Shown here in pieces: positions 31,589 through 39,948 of a stretch of DNA of 64,000 nucleotides (position 1 is the first letter of the stretch; each line of letters opens with the position of its first letter). A program made the translations under genes and the position numbers. The notes below the pieces were generated by a model. The model ran no database searches. It was not told the origin of the DNA and was given only the letters and a program-made list of their open reading frames with translations. This stretch comes from Thermohalobaculum sp039184865 (lineage in GTDB: Bacteria > Pseudomonadota > Alphaproteobacteria > Rhodobacterales > Rhodobacteraceae), in the NCBI GenBank assembly GCA_039184865.1, contig JBCDAV010000001.1, forward strand, positions 124,001-188,000, given 5' to 3'.

Positions 31589-32233
31589 ATGGCAAGGATT
31601 CGCGACGGTCTCGGCCGGTTCAACAAGCTCATCGGTAACGATAACTAAGCCGATTTTTTCATCTTTACGGTCGATGGCAATGTCGACGTCATACGCAACT
31701 TCGAGGACGGTCTGGACGTCATCGATCTGAGCAATTTTTCGGGCCTGGCGTTCGAGGATCTGAACATTCGCAACGGCCGCGACAAGGTCGTGATCACCTT
31801 CACGAACGAGAACGGCGACGAGGAAAAGATCAAGATCCAGGACTCGGGCTCGCTCAGCCAGGCTGATCTGACGGCGGCGGACTTCAACTTCACCGTATCC
31901 TCCGCGGCGATACCGCCGGCGCCGACGAACACGGTCTTCGACACGCAGGCGCGCTTCTCGCAGCTCATCGGGACCGACAGCACCTCGGACGCGTTCGTGT
32001 TTCTCGAGGACAGTCGCGTCGATGCGATCCGCGGCTTCGTCGACGGCGAGGACGTCATCGATCTGACTTCGACCGCAGGGCTGACCTTCGACGACCTGAA
32101 CATCCGCGCGGGCAATGACAAGATCGTCATCACCTACACCAACTCCCTCGGCGCGGAGGAGAAGATCAAGATCCGCGACAGCGGCGATCTGGCCGTCAGC
32201 GATCTCACTGCGGACGACTTCCTGTTCGCCTGA
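31589..32233 (+). pseudogene. RTX-like secreted protein gene with an in-frame stop
   Basis: A well-placed ATG (after AAGGG) opens 19 codons ending FNKLIGNDN, then TAA at 31646-31648, and the same frame continues for 195 codons. The two halves are tandem ~90-residue repeats: RFNKLIGNDN*ADFFIF...VIRNFEDGLDVIDLS aligns gap-free with RFSQLIGTDSTSDAFVF...AIRGFVDGEDVIDLT, so the stop replaces one residue. Units resemble the calcium-binding/type I secretion C-termini of RTX proteins. Either a pseudogene or a readthrough gene. Confidence 0.75.
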
Positions 32234-32377
32234 GACCAATCCCGGGGGGCGCCGTATGCGTCCGCTGCATAGCCGGTTTGCTGACCCTTGACCGGGCTCT
32301 TGCTTGAAAAAGTCGGAGCCCGGTTCTATTTCGAGCATCGAAGCGTTGATCGCTTCTTGATACCTCCCTGTTGAACT
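32234..32377. other. Intergenic, no gene seen
   Basis: Together with the terminator and the stretch to 32615 this is a 382-base gap between the RTX-like gene and a membrane protein gene. I see no convincing ORF, RNA or operator in it besides the terminator at 32378-32406. Confidence 0.5.
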
Positions 32378-32406
32378 GGCCGGGCTTCGCGCCCGGCCTC
32401 TTTTTT
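32378..32406 (+). terminator. Rho-independent terminator
   Basis: Perfect 8-bp stem GGCCGGGC / GCCCGGCC with loop TTCGC, followed by TCTTTTTT. Ends plus-strand transcription from the RTX-like gene. Confidence 0.85.
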
Positions 32407-32615
32407 CTGCGGCCCTTTCTTGCGTTGTGTGCCGAACGACACGCTGCGCACGCAGAAAGACTTTTCCCTTCGGCTTGAATACCTGCGCCGTATTTCAGCC
32501 ATATTCCAACCCTAGCTCAACCATGGGGAGTGATCCGGGCTGCGCGTCAGCCTCAGGGTCGGGCGGGGCGTCACGAGATCCGGCATTCTGTGCCGGGCTT
32601 CAGGATGTGAGAAAG

Positions 32616-33107
32616 ATGCTGTCACGCGATAGCCTGTGGAGCCTGCTTTTCTCGATTGCGATCGCCATTCTGATGGCGGCAATCCTTCTTATCCGCGACG
32701 AACCGGTTCCGATCTGGGTCCTGATCGTCTATCCGCTGGTGGGCGCCGTGCTCGCCAATGTCGCGAGCCGCACCAGCCCGACCGTGGACGAGATCGCGTG
32801 GATCGAGACCGGGACCATCGCGGCTGCGGCAATTGTCATCCTCGCGGGCCTGCTGAACCTGCTGCTCATCGAACTTCTCGTCCGCGAGATCATCAGCGGC
32901 GAGTTCCTGAACGCCGACAGTTTCCGGCGCTTCTCGTTCTATGCGCTGCCGACCATATCTGCTCTGCTGTGGTGGGCACTCGAACGACGGCTGACGCGGA
33001 TGCGCCGGGCGGGACGCCGCGCCGCCGACATGACCTTCGCCACGTCGCTCAACCGCGATGACGAAGAGACCGAAGACACGGTCGGATACGCGCGCTCGCG
33101 CCAATAA
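32616..33107 (+). CDS. Four-span membrane protein, 163 aa
   Basis: Four hydrophobic segments (LWSLLFSIAIAILMAAILLI; VPIWVLIVYPLVGAVLANVAS; IAAAAIVILAGLLNLLLIELLV; FYALPTISALLWWAL) and a basic then acidic cytoplasmic tail. ATG 32616 follows an AGGATGTGAGAAAG stretch; upstream in-frame starts give an unlikely Cys/Ser-rich extension. Unknown function. 128 bases upstream of carbonic anhydrase. Confidence 0.65.
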   Translation: MLSRDSLWSLLFSIAIAILMAAILLIRDEPVPIWVLIVYPLVGAVLANVASRTSPTVDEIAWIETGTIAAAAIVILAGLLNLLLIELLVREIISGEFLNADSFRRFSFYALPTISALLWWALERRLTRMRRAGRRAADMTFATSLNRDDEETEDTVGYARSRQ

Positions 33108-33235
33108 CGTGCCGAGTGCGGGGACCGCGTCCCGGCCTCGCACGGCGGCAATTCCATTTCTATGACGGAACGTGTTGCGCTGGATTGCAAAGGATTCTAT
33201 CTGCACCGCCCAGACGACAGGATGCGGACCCAAGC

Positions 33236-33904
33236 ATGACCGACGTGACGGCGGCGCCCGAAACTGCGCCTTTGCCAGGATATCTGCACAAGCGTTACCA
33301 ACGCTGGCTCTCGGCGGATTTCGCCGACAACAAAGCTTGGTTCGCTCACCTCGCCGAAGTCGGCCAGCGCCCGCGCGCCATGGTCATCCAGTGCTGCGAC
33401 AGCCGGGTCAACGCCGTCCAGATGTTCGGCGCGGAACCGGGGGACCTGTTCGTCGTCCGCAATGTCGCGAACCTGGTCCCGCCCTACAATCCCGACCACC
33501 AGCACCACGGAACATCGGCCGCGGTCGAGTACGCCGTGACCGTGCTCAAGGTCGCCCACATCGTCGTCGTCGGGCACTCGAACTGCGGCGGCGCCCATGC
33601 GTGCTACAACATGTGCGCCGGGAACGCGCCGGAGCTTGAGGACAGTTCCAGCTTCATCGGCCGCTGGATGGACATCCTGCGCCCGTCCTATGCATCGGTC
33701 GTCGCCCGCGTCGAAGGCGAGGCGGCACAAAAGACCGAAATGGAGCGCGAGGCGGTGCTGACCTCACTGCGCAACCTGCACGGCTTTCCCTTCGTCGAGA
33801 CTGCAATCCGGAACGGGACGCTTACCCTGCACGGAACCTGGCTGGATATCGCCAATGGATCGCTGCACGTCTATGCGCCGGGGACGGGTTTCCAACCGAT
33901 CTGA
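33236..33904 (+). CDS. Beta-class carbonic anhydrase
   Basis: 222 aa; interconverts CO2 and bicarbonate. Zinc ligands and active site: Cys and Asp of QCCDSRVN, and His/Cys of GHSNCGGAHACYNM. VVRNVANLVPPYNPDHQHHGTSAAVEYAV is the family core. Length is normal. It may supply bicarbonate for carboxylases or balance pH. Confidence 0.92.
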   Translation: MTDVTAAPETAPLPGYLHKRYQRWLSADFADNKAWFAHLAEVGQRPRAMVIQCCDSRVNAVQMFGAEPGDLFVVRNVANLVPPYNPDHQHHGTSAAVEYAVTVLKVAHIVVVGHSNCGGAHACYNMCAGNAPELEDSSSFIGRWMDILRPSYASVVARVEGEAAQKTEMEREAVLTSLRNLHGFPFVETAIRNGTLTLHGTWLDIANGSLHVYAPGTGFQPI

Positions 33905-33958
33905 TCAGTAGTTACACAGCACCGGCCGGACGGGGCCGGGGCGCAGATGCAGGTGGCT

Positions 33959-34942
33959 TCAGGCCGCCTGCGCGGCCGTGGCTCCATCCGCCGCGACATC
34001 GATCTCCGGGTTCAAACGCACCAGCACGACCTCCGGCTCGTCCGAGGCACCGTGTGCCGCACAGCAGGGGACGGCACCCTCGTAGCCGTGCGGGAGCGGC
34101 GGGAAGATCGATCCGGCCAGTCCCGACAGGTGCCAGCACGGGATACCCTGGGCGGTCAGCGGTTCGATCACCCGTCGCGGCGTGCGTGGGAAGACCTCGT
34201 TCAGGTGCACCATGCCCGGCCACATCTGGTCGAGATAGCTCTCCAGCACGCCCGGTCGCGAGCAATCGAGCACCAGGCAGGGTCGCCCGCGCAGATTGTC
34301 CGGAAACCGGCTCTGACCGGCCCGCGGGTCGATCACATGCACCGCAAACCCGTGTTCGCGCAACGCCCCCGCGATCGGCACGCCGATATGGCCAGCACCG
34401 CCGAGCAGCAGGATCGGCACCGGACCACCGGGAAAGCTCTCGCGCATAACCCGCCGGACAGCGCCGCAGACGGCGCGCTGCACGATCGGCCGCGTATCGG
34501 GCAGGTTCAGGATGCCATCATCGGCGATCACGCTTGGCAGAATACCCGTCAGGCTGATCCGCTCGGCGCCGACGATCCGCGCGACGCGCCGGACGCGTTC
34601 CTGCAGCCGCCGAAACGCCGCTGCGTTTGCGGGATCGAGGAACTCAGATTCCAACACCGGTGAGGCGATGACCAGCCCCAGCTTTCCCTCGTGGCGTAGC
34701 ACACCAATGGGAACGGGGAACCAGCGGAACGCCTCGACGAACAGCTTCGGCGCGTAGGTCCCGATGAAGGCGCGCGACCCGGCATAGCAGTAAAACACCG
34801 AGAACCAGCCCCCGACCGTCCGGTTCCAGGCACCGAGCAGCACGTAAGGCAGATAGGTCCGGCAGGGCAGCCCCAACGCCGTCACTGCCGCTTTCAGCAG
34901 CGCGCCCTTTACGCGCTGCAAGAGGGATGTCTGATCCGTCAT
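33959..34942 (-). CDS. Hypothetical protein with a Rossmann-like motif
   Basis: 327 aa. VPILLLGGAGHIGVPIAGALREHGFAVHVIDPRAG looks like a dinucleotide-binding beta-alpha-beta unit. The N-terminal half carries hydrophobic stretches and LFVEAFRWFPVPIGVLRHEGKLGLVIASPVLESEFL, and the C-terminus has Cys/His (AVPCCAAHGA). I recognise no specific family. Convergent with carbonic anhydrase. Confidence 0.6.
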   Translation of the reverse strand: MTDQTSLLQRVKGALLKAAVTALGLPCRTYLPYVLLGAWNRTVGGWFSVFYCYAGSRAFIGTYAPKLFVEAFRWFPVPIGVLRHEGKLGLVIASPVLESEFLDPANAAAFRRLQERVRRVARIVGAERISLTGILPSVIADDGILNLPDTRPIVQRAVCGAVRRVMRESFPGGPVPILLLGGAGHIGVPIAGALREHGFAVHVIDPRAGQSRFPDNLRGRPCLVLDCSRPGVLESYLDQMWPGMVHLNEVFPRTPRRVIEPLTAQGIPCWHLSGLAGSIFPPLPHGYEGAVPCCAAHGASDEPEVVLVRLNPEIDVAADGATAAQAA

Positions 34943-35084
34943 CGTCCGTCGCTCCCCGCCGGTTTCTCCGTCTGTCGCCCCCTTCTGTAGCGGCCCGTGG
35001 AACGCAAGACTGTCTCATTCGTCACAGCCATGGACGCGGTTCGCGGCATCAGAGATACTGGCGGTCGCCGGATCGGAGAGTTGC

Positions 35085-35726
35085 ATGAGTTCACGCGACG
35101 AGTTGAAGACCTTCGTGCGCGACGCGCTCGTCGCCGGGCGCAGCCGCGCCGAGATCGGCGAGGCCCTGCGCGATGCGGGCTGGGGCAGTAGCGAGATCGA
35201 AACGGCACTGGGCGATTTCGCCGAGACGCCGTTCACGCCGCCCGTCCCGCGTCCCCGTGGCAACGTCACGGCACGCGACGCCTTTCTCTATGCCATCCTG
35301 TTCACGGCGCTGCTGTTCACGACCGGCTATCTCGTCTCGCTGATCCACAACCTGCTCAACATCTGGCTGCCCGACCCGGCTGACGGCGCCTTTGTCTCCA
35401 ACCGCGCGGAAGGCAGGATCCGCTGGGCCATCGCGATCCTCGTCGTCGCGGCCCCCGTCTATGTCTGGCTGAGCGTCGTCGCTGACCGCAAGGCCCGCAC
35501 CGATCCTGGCCACGCCCGCTCACCGGTGCGCAAATGGCTGACCTATGTCGCGCTCTTCATCGCGGCGATGGTCGTCTTCGGCGACCTGACCTACGTGATC
35601 TATGCGTTCCTGAACGGCGAGATCACGCTGCGCTTCCTGCTCAAGGCCGGCAGCGTCGCTGCGATCGCCGGTGGCGTCTTCGTTTTCTATCTGCGGGGCG
35701 TCGAAGAGACCCGGAATGCGGGTTAG
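35085..35726 (+). CDS. DUF5671 membrane protein
   Basis: 213 aa. The soluble N-terminus (DELKTFVRDALVAGRSRAEIGEALRDAGWGSSEIETAL) is a small helical, UBA-like domain often fused to DUF5671. Four to five membrane spans follow (AFLYAILFTALLFTTGYLVSLIHNLLNIW, then WAIAILVVAAPVYVWLSVVAD, and so on). Biochemical role unknown. Its 3' end overlaps the next gene by 11 bases. Confidence 0.75.
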   Translation: MSSRDELKTFVRDALVAGRSRAEIGEALRDAGWGSSEIETALGDFAETPFTPPVPRPRGNVTARDAFLYAILFTALLFTTGYLVSLIHNLLNIWLPDPADGAFVSNRAEGRIRWAIAILVVAAPVYVWLSVVADRKARTDPGHARSPVRKWLTYVALFIAAMVVFGDLTYVIYAFLNGEITLRFLLKAGSVAAIAGGVFVFYLRGVEETRNAG

Positions 35727-36135
35727 CGCCCTCGCGCTCGCAGGTGGCTCGATCGTGGTCCTCGCGGTTGTCGCCGGTCTCGCCACGATCGGCGGCCCCG
35801 GCCAGGCGCGCCTGGAACGGCTTGACCGAAGCACCGTTGCCGCGATGAACAGCTTCGTCCGAAAACTCGAATGCCGCTCACACGAGCAACGTCCCGAGCG
35901 CTTACCGGCGACGCTCGACGATGCGGACCTGCGGTCCTACTGCGCGCACGAGGTTGGCATCGTCATGCACTATGGCCAAGCGGCGGTGAGCCCAAGTGCC
36001 ATCCGGTACAACCGCAAGTCCGATCAGGAATTCGAGCTGTGCGGAAAGTTCAACGACCTGTCGCGCCTGACCGCGCCCGTCACGTCGAGGATCGACCGCC
36101 AGACCGGCTGCATTCAGGGCCGTCTTGGCGGCTGA
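35716..36135 (+). CDS. Membrane-anchored hypothetical protein, 139 aa
   Basis: N-terminal hydrophobic anchor (LALAGGSIVVLAVVAGLATIGG) and a periplasmic domain with four cysteines (KLECRS, LRSYCAH, FELCGKF, TGCIQG) that could pair. Starts inside the DUF5671 gene, and the two probably work together at the membrane. Confidence 0.65.
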   Translation: MRVSALALAGGSIVVLAVVAGLATIGGPGQARLERLDRSTVAAMNSFVRKLECRSHEQRPERLPATLDDADLRSYCAHEVGIVMHYGQAAVSPSAIRYNRKSDQEFELCGKFNDLSRLTAPVTSRIDRQTGCIQGRLGG

Positions 36136-36144
36136 CCGAACAAG

Positions 36145-36173
36145 AAAAAGGGGCGACGCACCAGCGCCGCCCC
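36145..36173 (-). terminator. Terminator for the TRAP binding-protein gene
   Basis: Stem of about nine pairs with one mismatch (GGGGCG-a-CGC / GCG-c-CGCCCC) at 36150-36173, followed on the minus strand by TTTTT (36149-36145). Lies between two convergent genes. Confidence 0.7.
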
Positions 36174-36200
36174 CCCGATTTCTCACCGATCCCGAGAGGA

Positions 36201-37289
36201 TCAGCCGGTGATGCCGAGCACCCGGTTGCGCTGGTTCGAGAACTCGACCTCGGCGATCGCGCGGAATGCGCCGATCTCGCGCAGGGCCGCCTGGAACGCG
36301 TCGTTGATCTCGGCGGCCAGCGGCGAGTGATCGCGGGTCTCCTCGTAGACCTCCTCGGCTGCCTCGCCGAACGCATCCCACGTGTCGTCGTCGAACGAAC
36401 GGGTCTGCACGCCGTGATCGTTGATCAGGCGAGCCAGGTATTCACCGTTGTTGGCCGAGGCTTCCTCGTGCTGAGCGGCGTGCTCTTCCATCGAGGCGGC
36501 GGTGATCACGGCCTTCTCCCAGTCGCTCAGACCGCCCCACCACGAGGCGTTCATGCCGAGGGCAAGGCCGCCGCCCGGCTCGTGCATGCCGGCGGTGTAG
36601 TAGAACTTCGCGGCCTCGTAGAACTTCATGAAGTAGTCGTTGTACGGACCGACCCACTCGGTCGCCTCGATCGCGCCCGAGACCAGGTTCTCGTAGATCT
36701 GGCCGCCCGGCAGCGAGACCGTGGAGACGCCGAGCTTCGTCATCACCGTGCCGCCCAGGCCCGGGATACGCATCTTCAGACCCTTCAGGTCGTCGACGCT
36801 CTCGATCTCCTTGTTGAACCAGCCGCCCATCTGGGTGCCGGTGCCGCCGCAGGGCAGGGCCTTCAGGCCGAACTCGCCCGACATCTTGTCCCACAGGGCC
36901 TGACCGCCCTTGAACTTGATCCAGGCGTTCCACTCCGGCGAGGTCATGCCGAACGGCACGGCGGTGAAGTAGGCGAAGCCCGGGTGACGGCCGACCCAGT
37001 AGTAGTCGGCGGCGATGTAGGCGTTCGAGTTTCCGCTTGCGACTTCGTCGAAGCTGTCGAAGGCACCGACGCGCTCGCCGGCGGCGAAGTACTCGGTGGT
37101 GATCCGGCCTTCGCTGAGCTCGGTGATGCGGGCAGCCAGACGCTGGGCCGAGATGCCCAGGCCCGGGAAGTCGCGCGGCCAGGTCGAGACGATGGTCATC
37201 GTCTTGCCACCCTGTGCGATGGCCGGAGCGGCCAGACCGGTGGCCGCGGCACCCAGCGCGGCGCCCGTCAGAAACTTACGGCGTTCCAT
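36201..37289 (-). CDS. TRAP transporter solute-binding protein (DctP family)
   Basis: 362 aa with a twin-arginine-type signal (MERRKFLTGAALGAAATGLAAPAIAQ). Periplasmic ligand-binding protein: the motif LKGLKMRIPGLGGTVMTKLGV contains the Arg that holds the substrate carboxylate, followed by GAIEATEWVGPYNDYFM. The TakP-like sequence suggests a keto- or organic acid ligand. The membrane subunits (DctQ, DctM) are not adjacent, so it is an orphan in this window. Confidence 0.88.
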   Translation of the reverse strand: MERRKFLTGAALGAAATGLAAPAIAQGGKTMTIVSTWPRDFPGLGISAQRLAARITELSEGRITTEYFAAGERVGAFDSFDEVASGNSNAYIAADYYWVGRHPGFAYFTAVPFGMTSPEWNAWIKFKGGQALWDKMSGEFGLKALPCGGTGTQMGGWFNKEIESVDDLKGLKMRIPGLGGTVMTKLGVSTVSLPGGQIYENLVSGAIEATEWVGPYNDYFMKFYEAAKFYYTAGMHEPGGGLALGMNASWWGGLSDWEKAVITAASMEEHAAQHEEASANNGEYLARLINDHGVQTRSFDDDTWDAFGEAAEEVYEETRDHSPLAAEINDAFQAALREIGAFRAIAEVEFSNQRNRVLGITG

Positions 37290-37485
37290 TGTGATTTCTC
37301 CCTGTCTCTCACAGTCAACAGCACCAGAGCGGCGCTGATGAACGGCTATATAGATGACAGTTTCGCAACCGGCCAGTCCGGTTTGCGCTCTGGTCGCGCA
37401 AGAAAGCGCCGATTTTCATCAATATGCCGACAGAATGTGAGCTTAGCGGCCTTCAGTGCGTTCGCTTCGGAGCGGGCCCGCGTGC

Positions 37486-38694
37486 TCAGGCCGCTGCCGC
37501 CCGTGCCAGCCTGCCCGGTCTCTCGTCGATCGGCAGGTGCAAAAAGGTCGCCAGCAGCCCGAACGCCACCGCGGCCCACCACATCTGCGTGTAGTCCTGA
37601 TACGCATCGAAAATCACCCCGCCCATCCAGGCACCGATGAAGCTGCCCGTCTGATGGCTCATGAAGATCAGACCAGCCAGCGTCGAGAGAAATGCCAGTC
37701 CCTGCGTTTGCGCGATCAGCCCGGTGGTCAGCGGCACGGTGGAGAGCCACAAGAGCCCCATGATCGCCGAGAACACCAGAACCGAGACCGGCGTCAACGG
37801 CGTCAGGATGAAGACGGTGATCACGATCGCCCGCGCCGTGTAGATGAGCGCCAGCAACTTCTTCTTCGACAGCACCTGTCCCGACCACCCCGACAGAAAA
37901 CTGCCTGCGATGTTGAACAGCCCGATCAGTGCCAGCGACCATCCGCCGATCCACGCCGCCAGCCCCCGATCCTCGATATAGGCGGGCAGGTGAGTCTGGA
38001 TGAAGGCCACGTGGAACCCGCAGACGAAGAAGCCGAAGAACAGCAGTACATAGGCCCGCTCGCCGAAGGCGGTCTTCACCGCATATCCGAACCCGCCCCC
38101 GCTAGATGCAGCCGTCGGACGTGACACCCGCGCAATGAAGAACAGCACTGGCAGGATCAGCAGAAAGCTTGCCGCGATGATCTGGATCGAGACCTGCCAG
38201 CCGAAGACCGCGATCATCTGTTGCGAGACTGGCGCCGCCACGAACATGCCCGTCGAGGCCGCCGCCGTCCCCAGGCCCAGGACGAAACTGCGCCGCGCCG
38301 CGCTAACGATCTTGCCAAGTGCCACGATCACGACAGGGAACGAGACCGCACCCGTCCCGATCCCGACGATCACACCTGACCATATGAACACATCCGGGTC
38401 GATCACCGTGCCGCGGAGCCAGAAGCCCAGCGCCGAGACGATGGCACCGAACCCCAGCACTCGCGCCGTGCCGTAGCGGTCGGCCACCATCCCGGCCAGC
38501 GGCTGTGTGAGACCCCAGCACAAAGCCTGGATCGCCATCGACAGCGAGAAGACCTCGCGCGGCCAACCCAGCTCGGTCGACATCGGGCGCAGGAAGATAC
38601 CGAATGTCGCGGAGAAGCCGAACCCGACAAAAGCGACAACGCAACCAGCAGCAATGGCGGCGGTTACGCCGCGCGTCTCGGTCTCGGTGGTCAT
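37486..38694 (-). CDS. MFS transporter
   Basis: 402 aa with about 12 hydrophobic spans. The loop between helices 2 and 3 has MVADRYGTARVLGFG (the MFS signature), and the symmetric inter-domain region is present. Resembles monocarboxylate/OFA-type major facilitator proteins. ATG 38694 is preferred over the long Arg-rich upstream extension. Substrate unknown. Confidence 0.85.
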   Translation of the reverse strand: MTTETETRGVTAAIAAGCVVAFVGFGFSATFGIFLRPMSTELGWPREVFSLSMAIQALCWGLTQPLAGMVADRYGTARVLGFGAIVSALGFWLRGTVIDPDVFIWSGVIVGIGTGAVSFPVVIVALGKIVSAARRSFVLGLGTAAASTGMFVAAPVSQQMIAVFGWQVSIQIIAASFLLILPVLFFIARVSRPTAASSGGGFGYAVKTAFGERAYVLLFFGFFVCGFHVAFIQTHLPAYIEDRGLAAWIGGWSLALIGLFNIAGSFLSGWSGQVLSKKKLLALIYTARAIVITVFILTPLTPVSVLVFSAIMGLLWLSTVPLTTGLIAQTQGLAFLSTLAGLIFMSHQTGSFIGAWMGGVIFDAYQDYTQMWWAAVAFGLLATFLHLPIDERPGRLARAAAA

Positions 38695-38891
38695 GGCGGA
38701 AAACTCCAGCGAACGAACACGCGACGATACTACGCCCAGAATCCGCCGAGCGATAGGCGTCCTGCCCTTTGGTCCCGCCTGCGCACACCTTCCGCACTGG
38801 CCTCGTCCTCGTCGATAACCAGCCCGGCGCAACCCGCGACCCGAACTTGCTTAACTAGGCTTCCCTGGCCCCGCCGCAGTCCGAAGCGAGG

Positions 38892-39671
38892 TTAGCCATT
38901 CACCTTGACCAGCAGGCGATCCAGCGTCGCGACCGTGCCGCTGATGAACACCGACTCCTGCTTTACGATGCGCATCTTCTCCTCCCATTGGCGGAACAGG
39001 TTGAAGTCATCGGTCGGGTTGACCTGGTGGTGAAAGGCCGACTGCCGCTGGAACGCCTGAATCCGCTTCAGTTTGACCTCGGCCTTCGGAAACGATCCGG
39101 CGCCGCCCTGGTACTTCATTGCCTCGATCGCGCCGCGCGCATTCAGAAGATTGTTGTCGCTCCCGTTTTTCGGCGAAGTTGCTGCGACATAGCACCATGT
39201 ATGAGATGTCCCGCACCAGACCAGAACGGACCACTTGCACAGCTTGCCGTTGGGTGCGGTCAGGGTTGGCGGCACGCGGATGGTCAATTTCTTGACCTTT
39301 CTGTTCTTCCGGTTTGCCCACCCGCGCGTCAGATCCAGCACGTTCTTGATGTAGGGCGTATTGCCCAGGCCGCCGTGGCTGATATTGCACGTAATCATGT
39401 CGACCGCTTCCAGGCCCTCGTTCTTCTCCCGGATCTTCTGCAGCAATTCGACGAACTTCTGGCTGCTCAGCGTGCAGAACTTGTTGGGCGTGCCGTGTCC
39501 CCAGAACACGAGCTTCTTCAGGCCGATAATCTTGGGAATGTTGTTCATGTCCATGTTTCTGATGTCGGACGTGGTCGATCCAATGTGACGGGCGAGCAAC
39601 TCGGCCCTGTTCTTGTGGGAATCGTTCGGGTGCAGTGCGTCCGGGCCTTGATAAATGACGAACGTGGACAT
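38892..39671 (-). CDS. Caspase-like (clan CD) protein of unknown role
   Basis: 259 aa. LKKLVFWGHGTPNKFCTLSSQKFVELLQKI followed by AVDMITCNISHGG gives the His59-Gly / Cys95 dyad arrangement of clan CD cysteine peptidases (C80, CHAT, gingipain-like). The C-terminal half has many Lys/Trp residues and no known partner domain. AAGGAGATA precedes the ATG. Lower GC than its neighbours, suggesting transfer. Activity is inferred from two motifs only. Confidence 0.55.
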   Translation of the reverse strand: MSTFVIYQGPDALHPNDSHKNRAELLARHIGSTTSDIRNMDMNNIPKIIGLKKLVFWGHGTPNKFCTLSSQKFVELLQKIREKNEGLEAVDMITCNISHGGLGNTPYIKNVLDLTRGWANRKNRKVKKLTIRVPPTLTAPNGKLCKWSVLVWCGTSHTWCYVAATSPKNGSDNNLLNARGAIEAMKYQGGAGSFPKAEVKLKRIQAFQRQSAFHHQVNPTDDFNLFRQWEEKMRIVKQESVFISGTVATLDRLLVKVNG

Positions 39672-39674
39672 GAC

Positions 39675-39869
39675 TTATCTCCTTGAATTTAAGAGAGTTC
39701 TGGAAGTTCTGTCTGATGTGCCGGTTGGTCTGCGAGATCGCCTCTCGCGCCAGGCTTCGTGCTGAAAGTGCGGGCTTGCCGTGCTGCGGATGATCTCCTT
39801 CTCCAGTCTCTCAGTAGCTCTGGAGAGCGAAATATTTAACGCGCGTAAAGTTTGCAAGATAAAATTCAT
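39675..39869 (-). CDS. Possible small ORF upstream of the caspase-like gene
   Basis: 64 aa (MNFILQTLRALNISLSRATERLEKEII...), ending 3 bases before the caspase-like gene so that its end contains that gene's ribosome site. The first half is a plausible amphipathic helix; the second is Arg/Ser-rich. No clear ribosome site of its own. Could be an upstream coupling ORF or simply leader sequence. Confidence 0.3.
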   Translation of the reverse strand: MNFILQTLRALNISLSRATERLEKEIIRSTASPHFQHEAWRERRSRRPTGTSDRTSRTLLNSRR

Positions 39870-39948
39870 TATGAAATCTAAATTCGAGTTCAAATCGCTG
39901 TGATCGTGTGCTTGCCCGGGGTGTTGCGCTTCGCTATAGCCCCGCCCC

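Noticed and set aside
31562..32338. 258-residue minus-strand frame over the RTX-like gene
   Set aside because: Antisense shadow; the plus strand has clear tandem protein repeats and a downstream terminator.
37456..38124. 222-residue plus-strand frame over the MFS gene
   Set aside because: Antisense shadow rich in Arg/Gln/His; the minus strand has 12 membrane spans.
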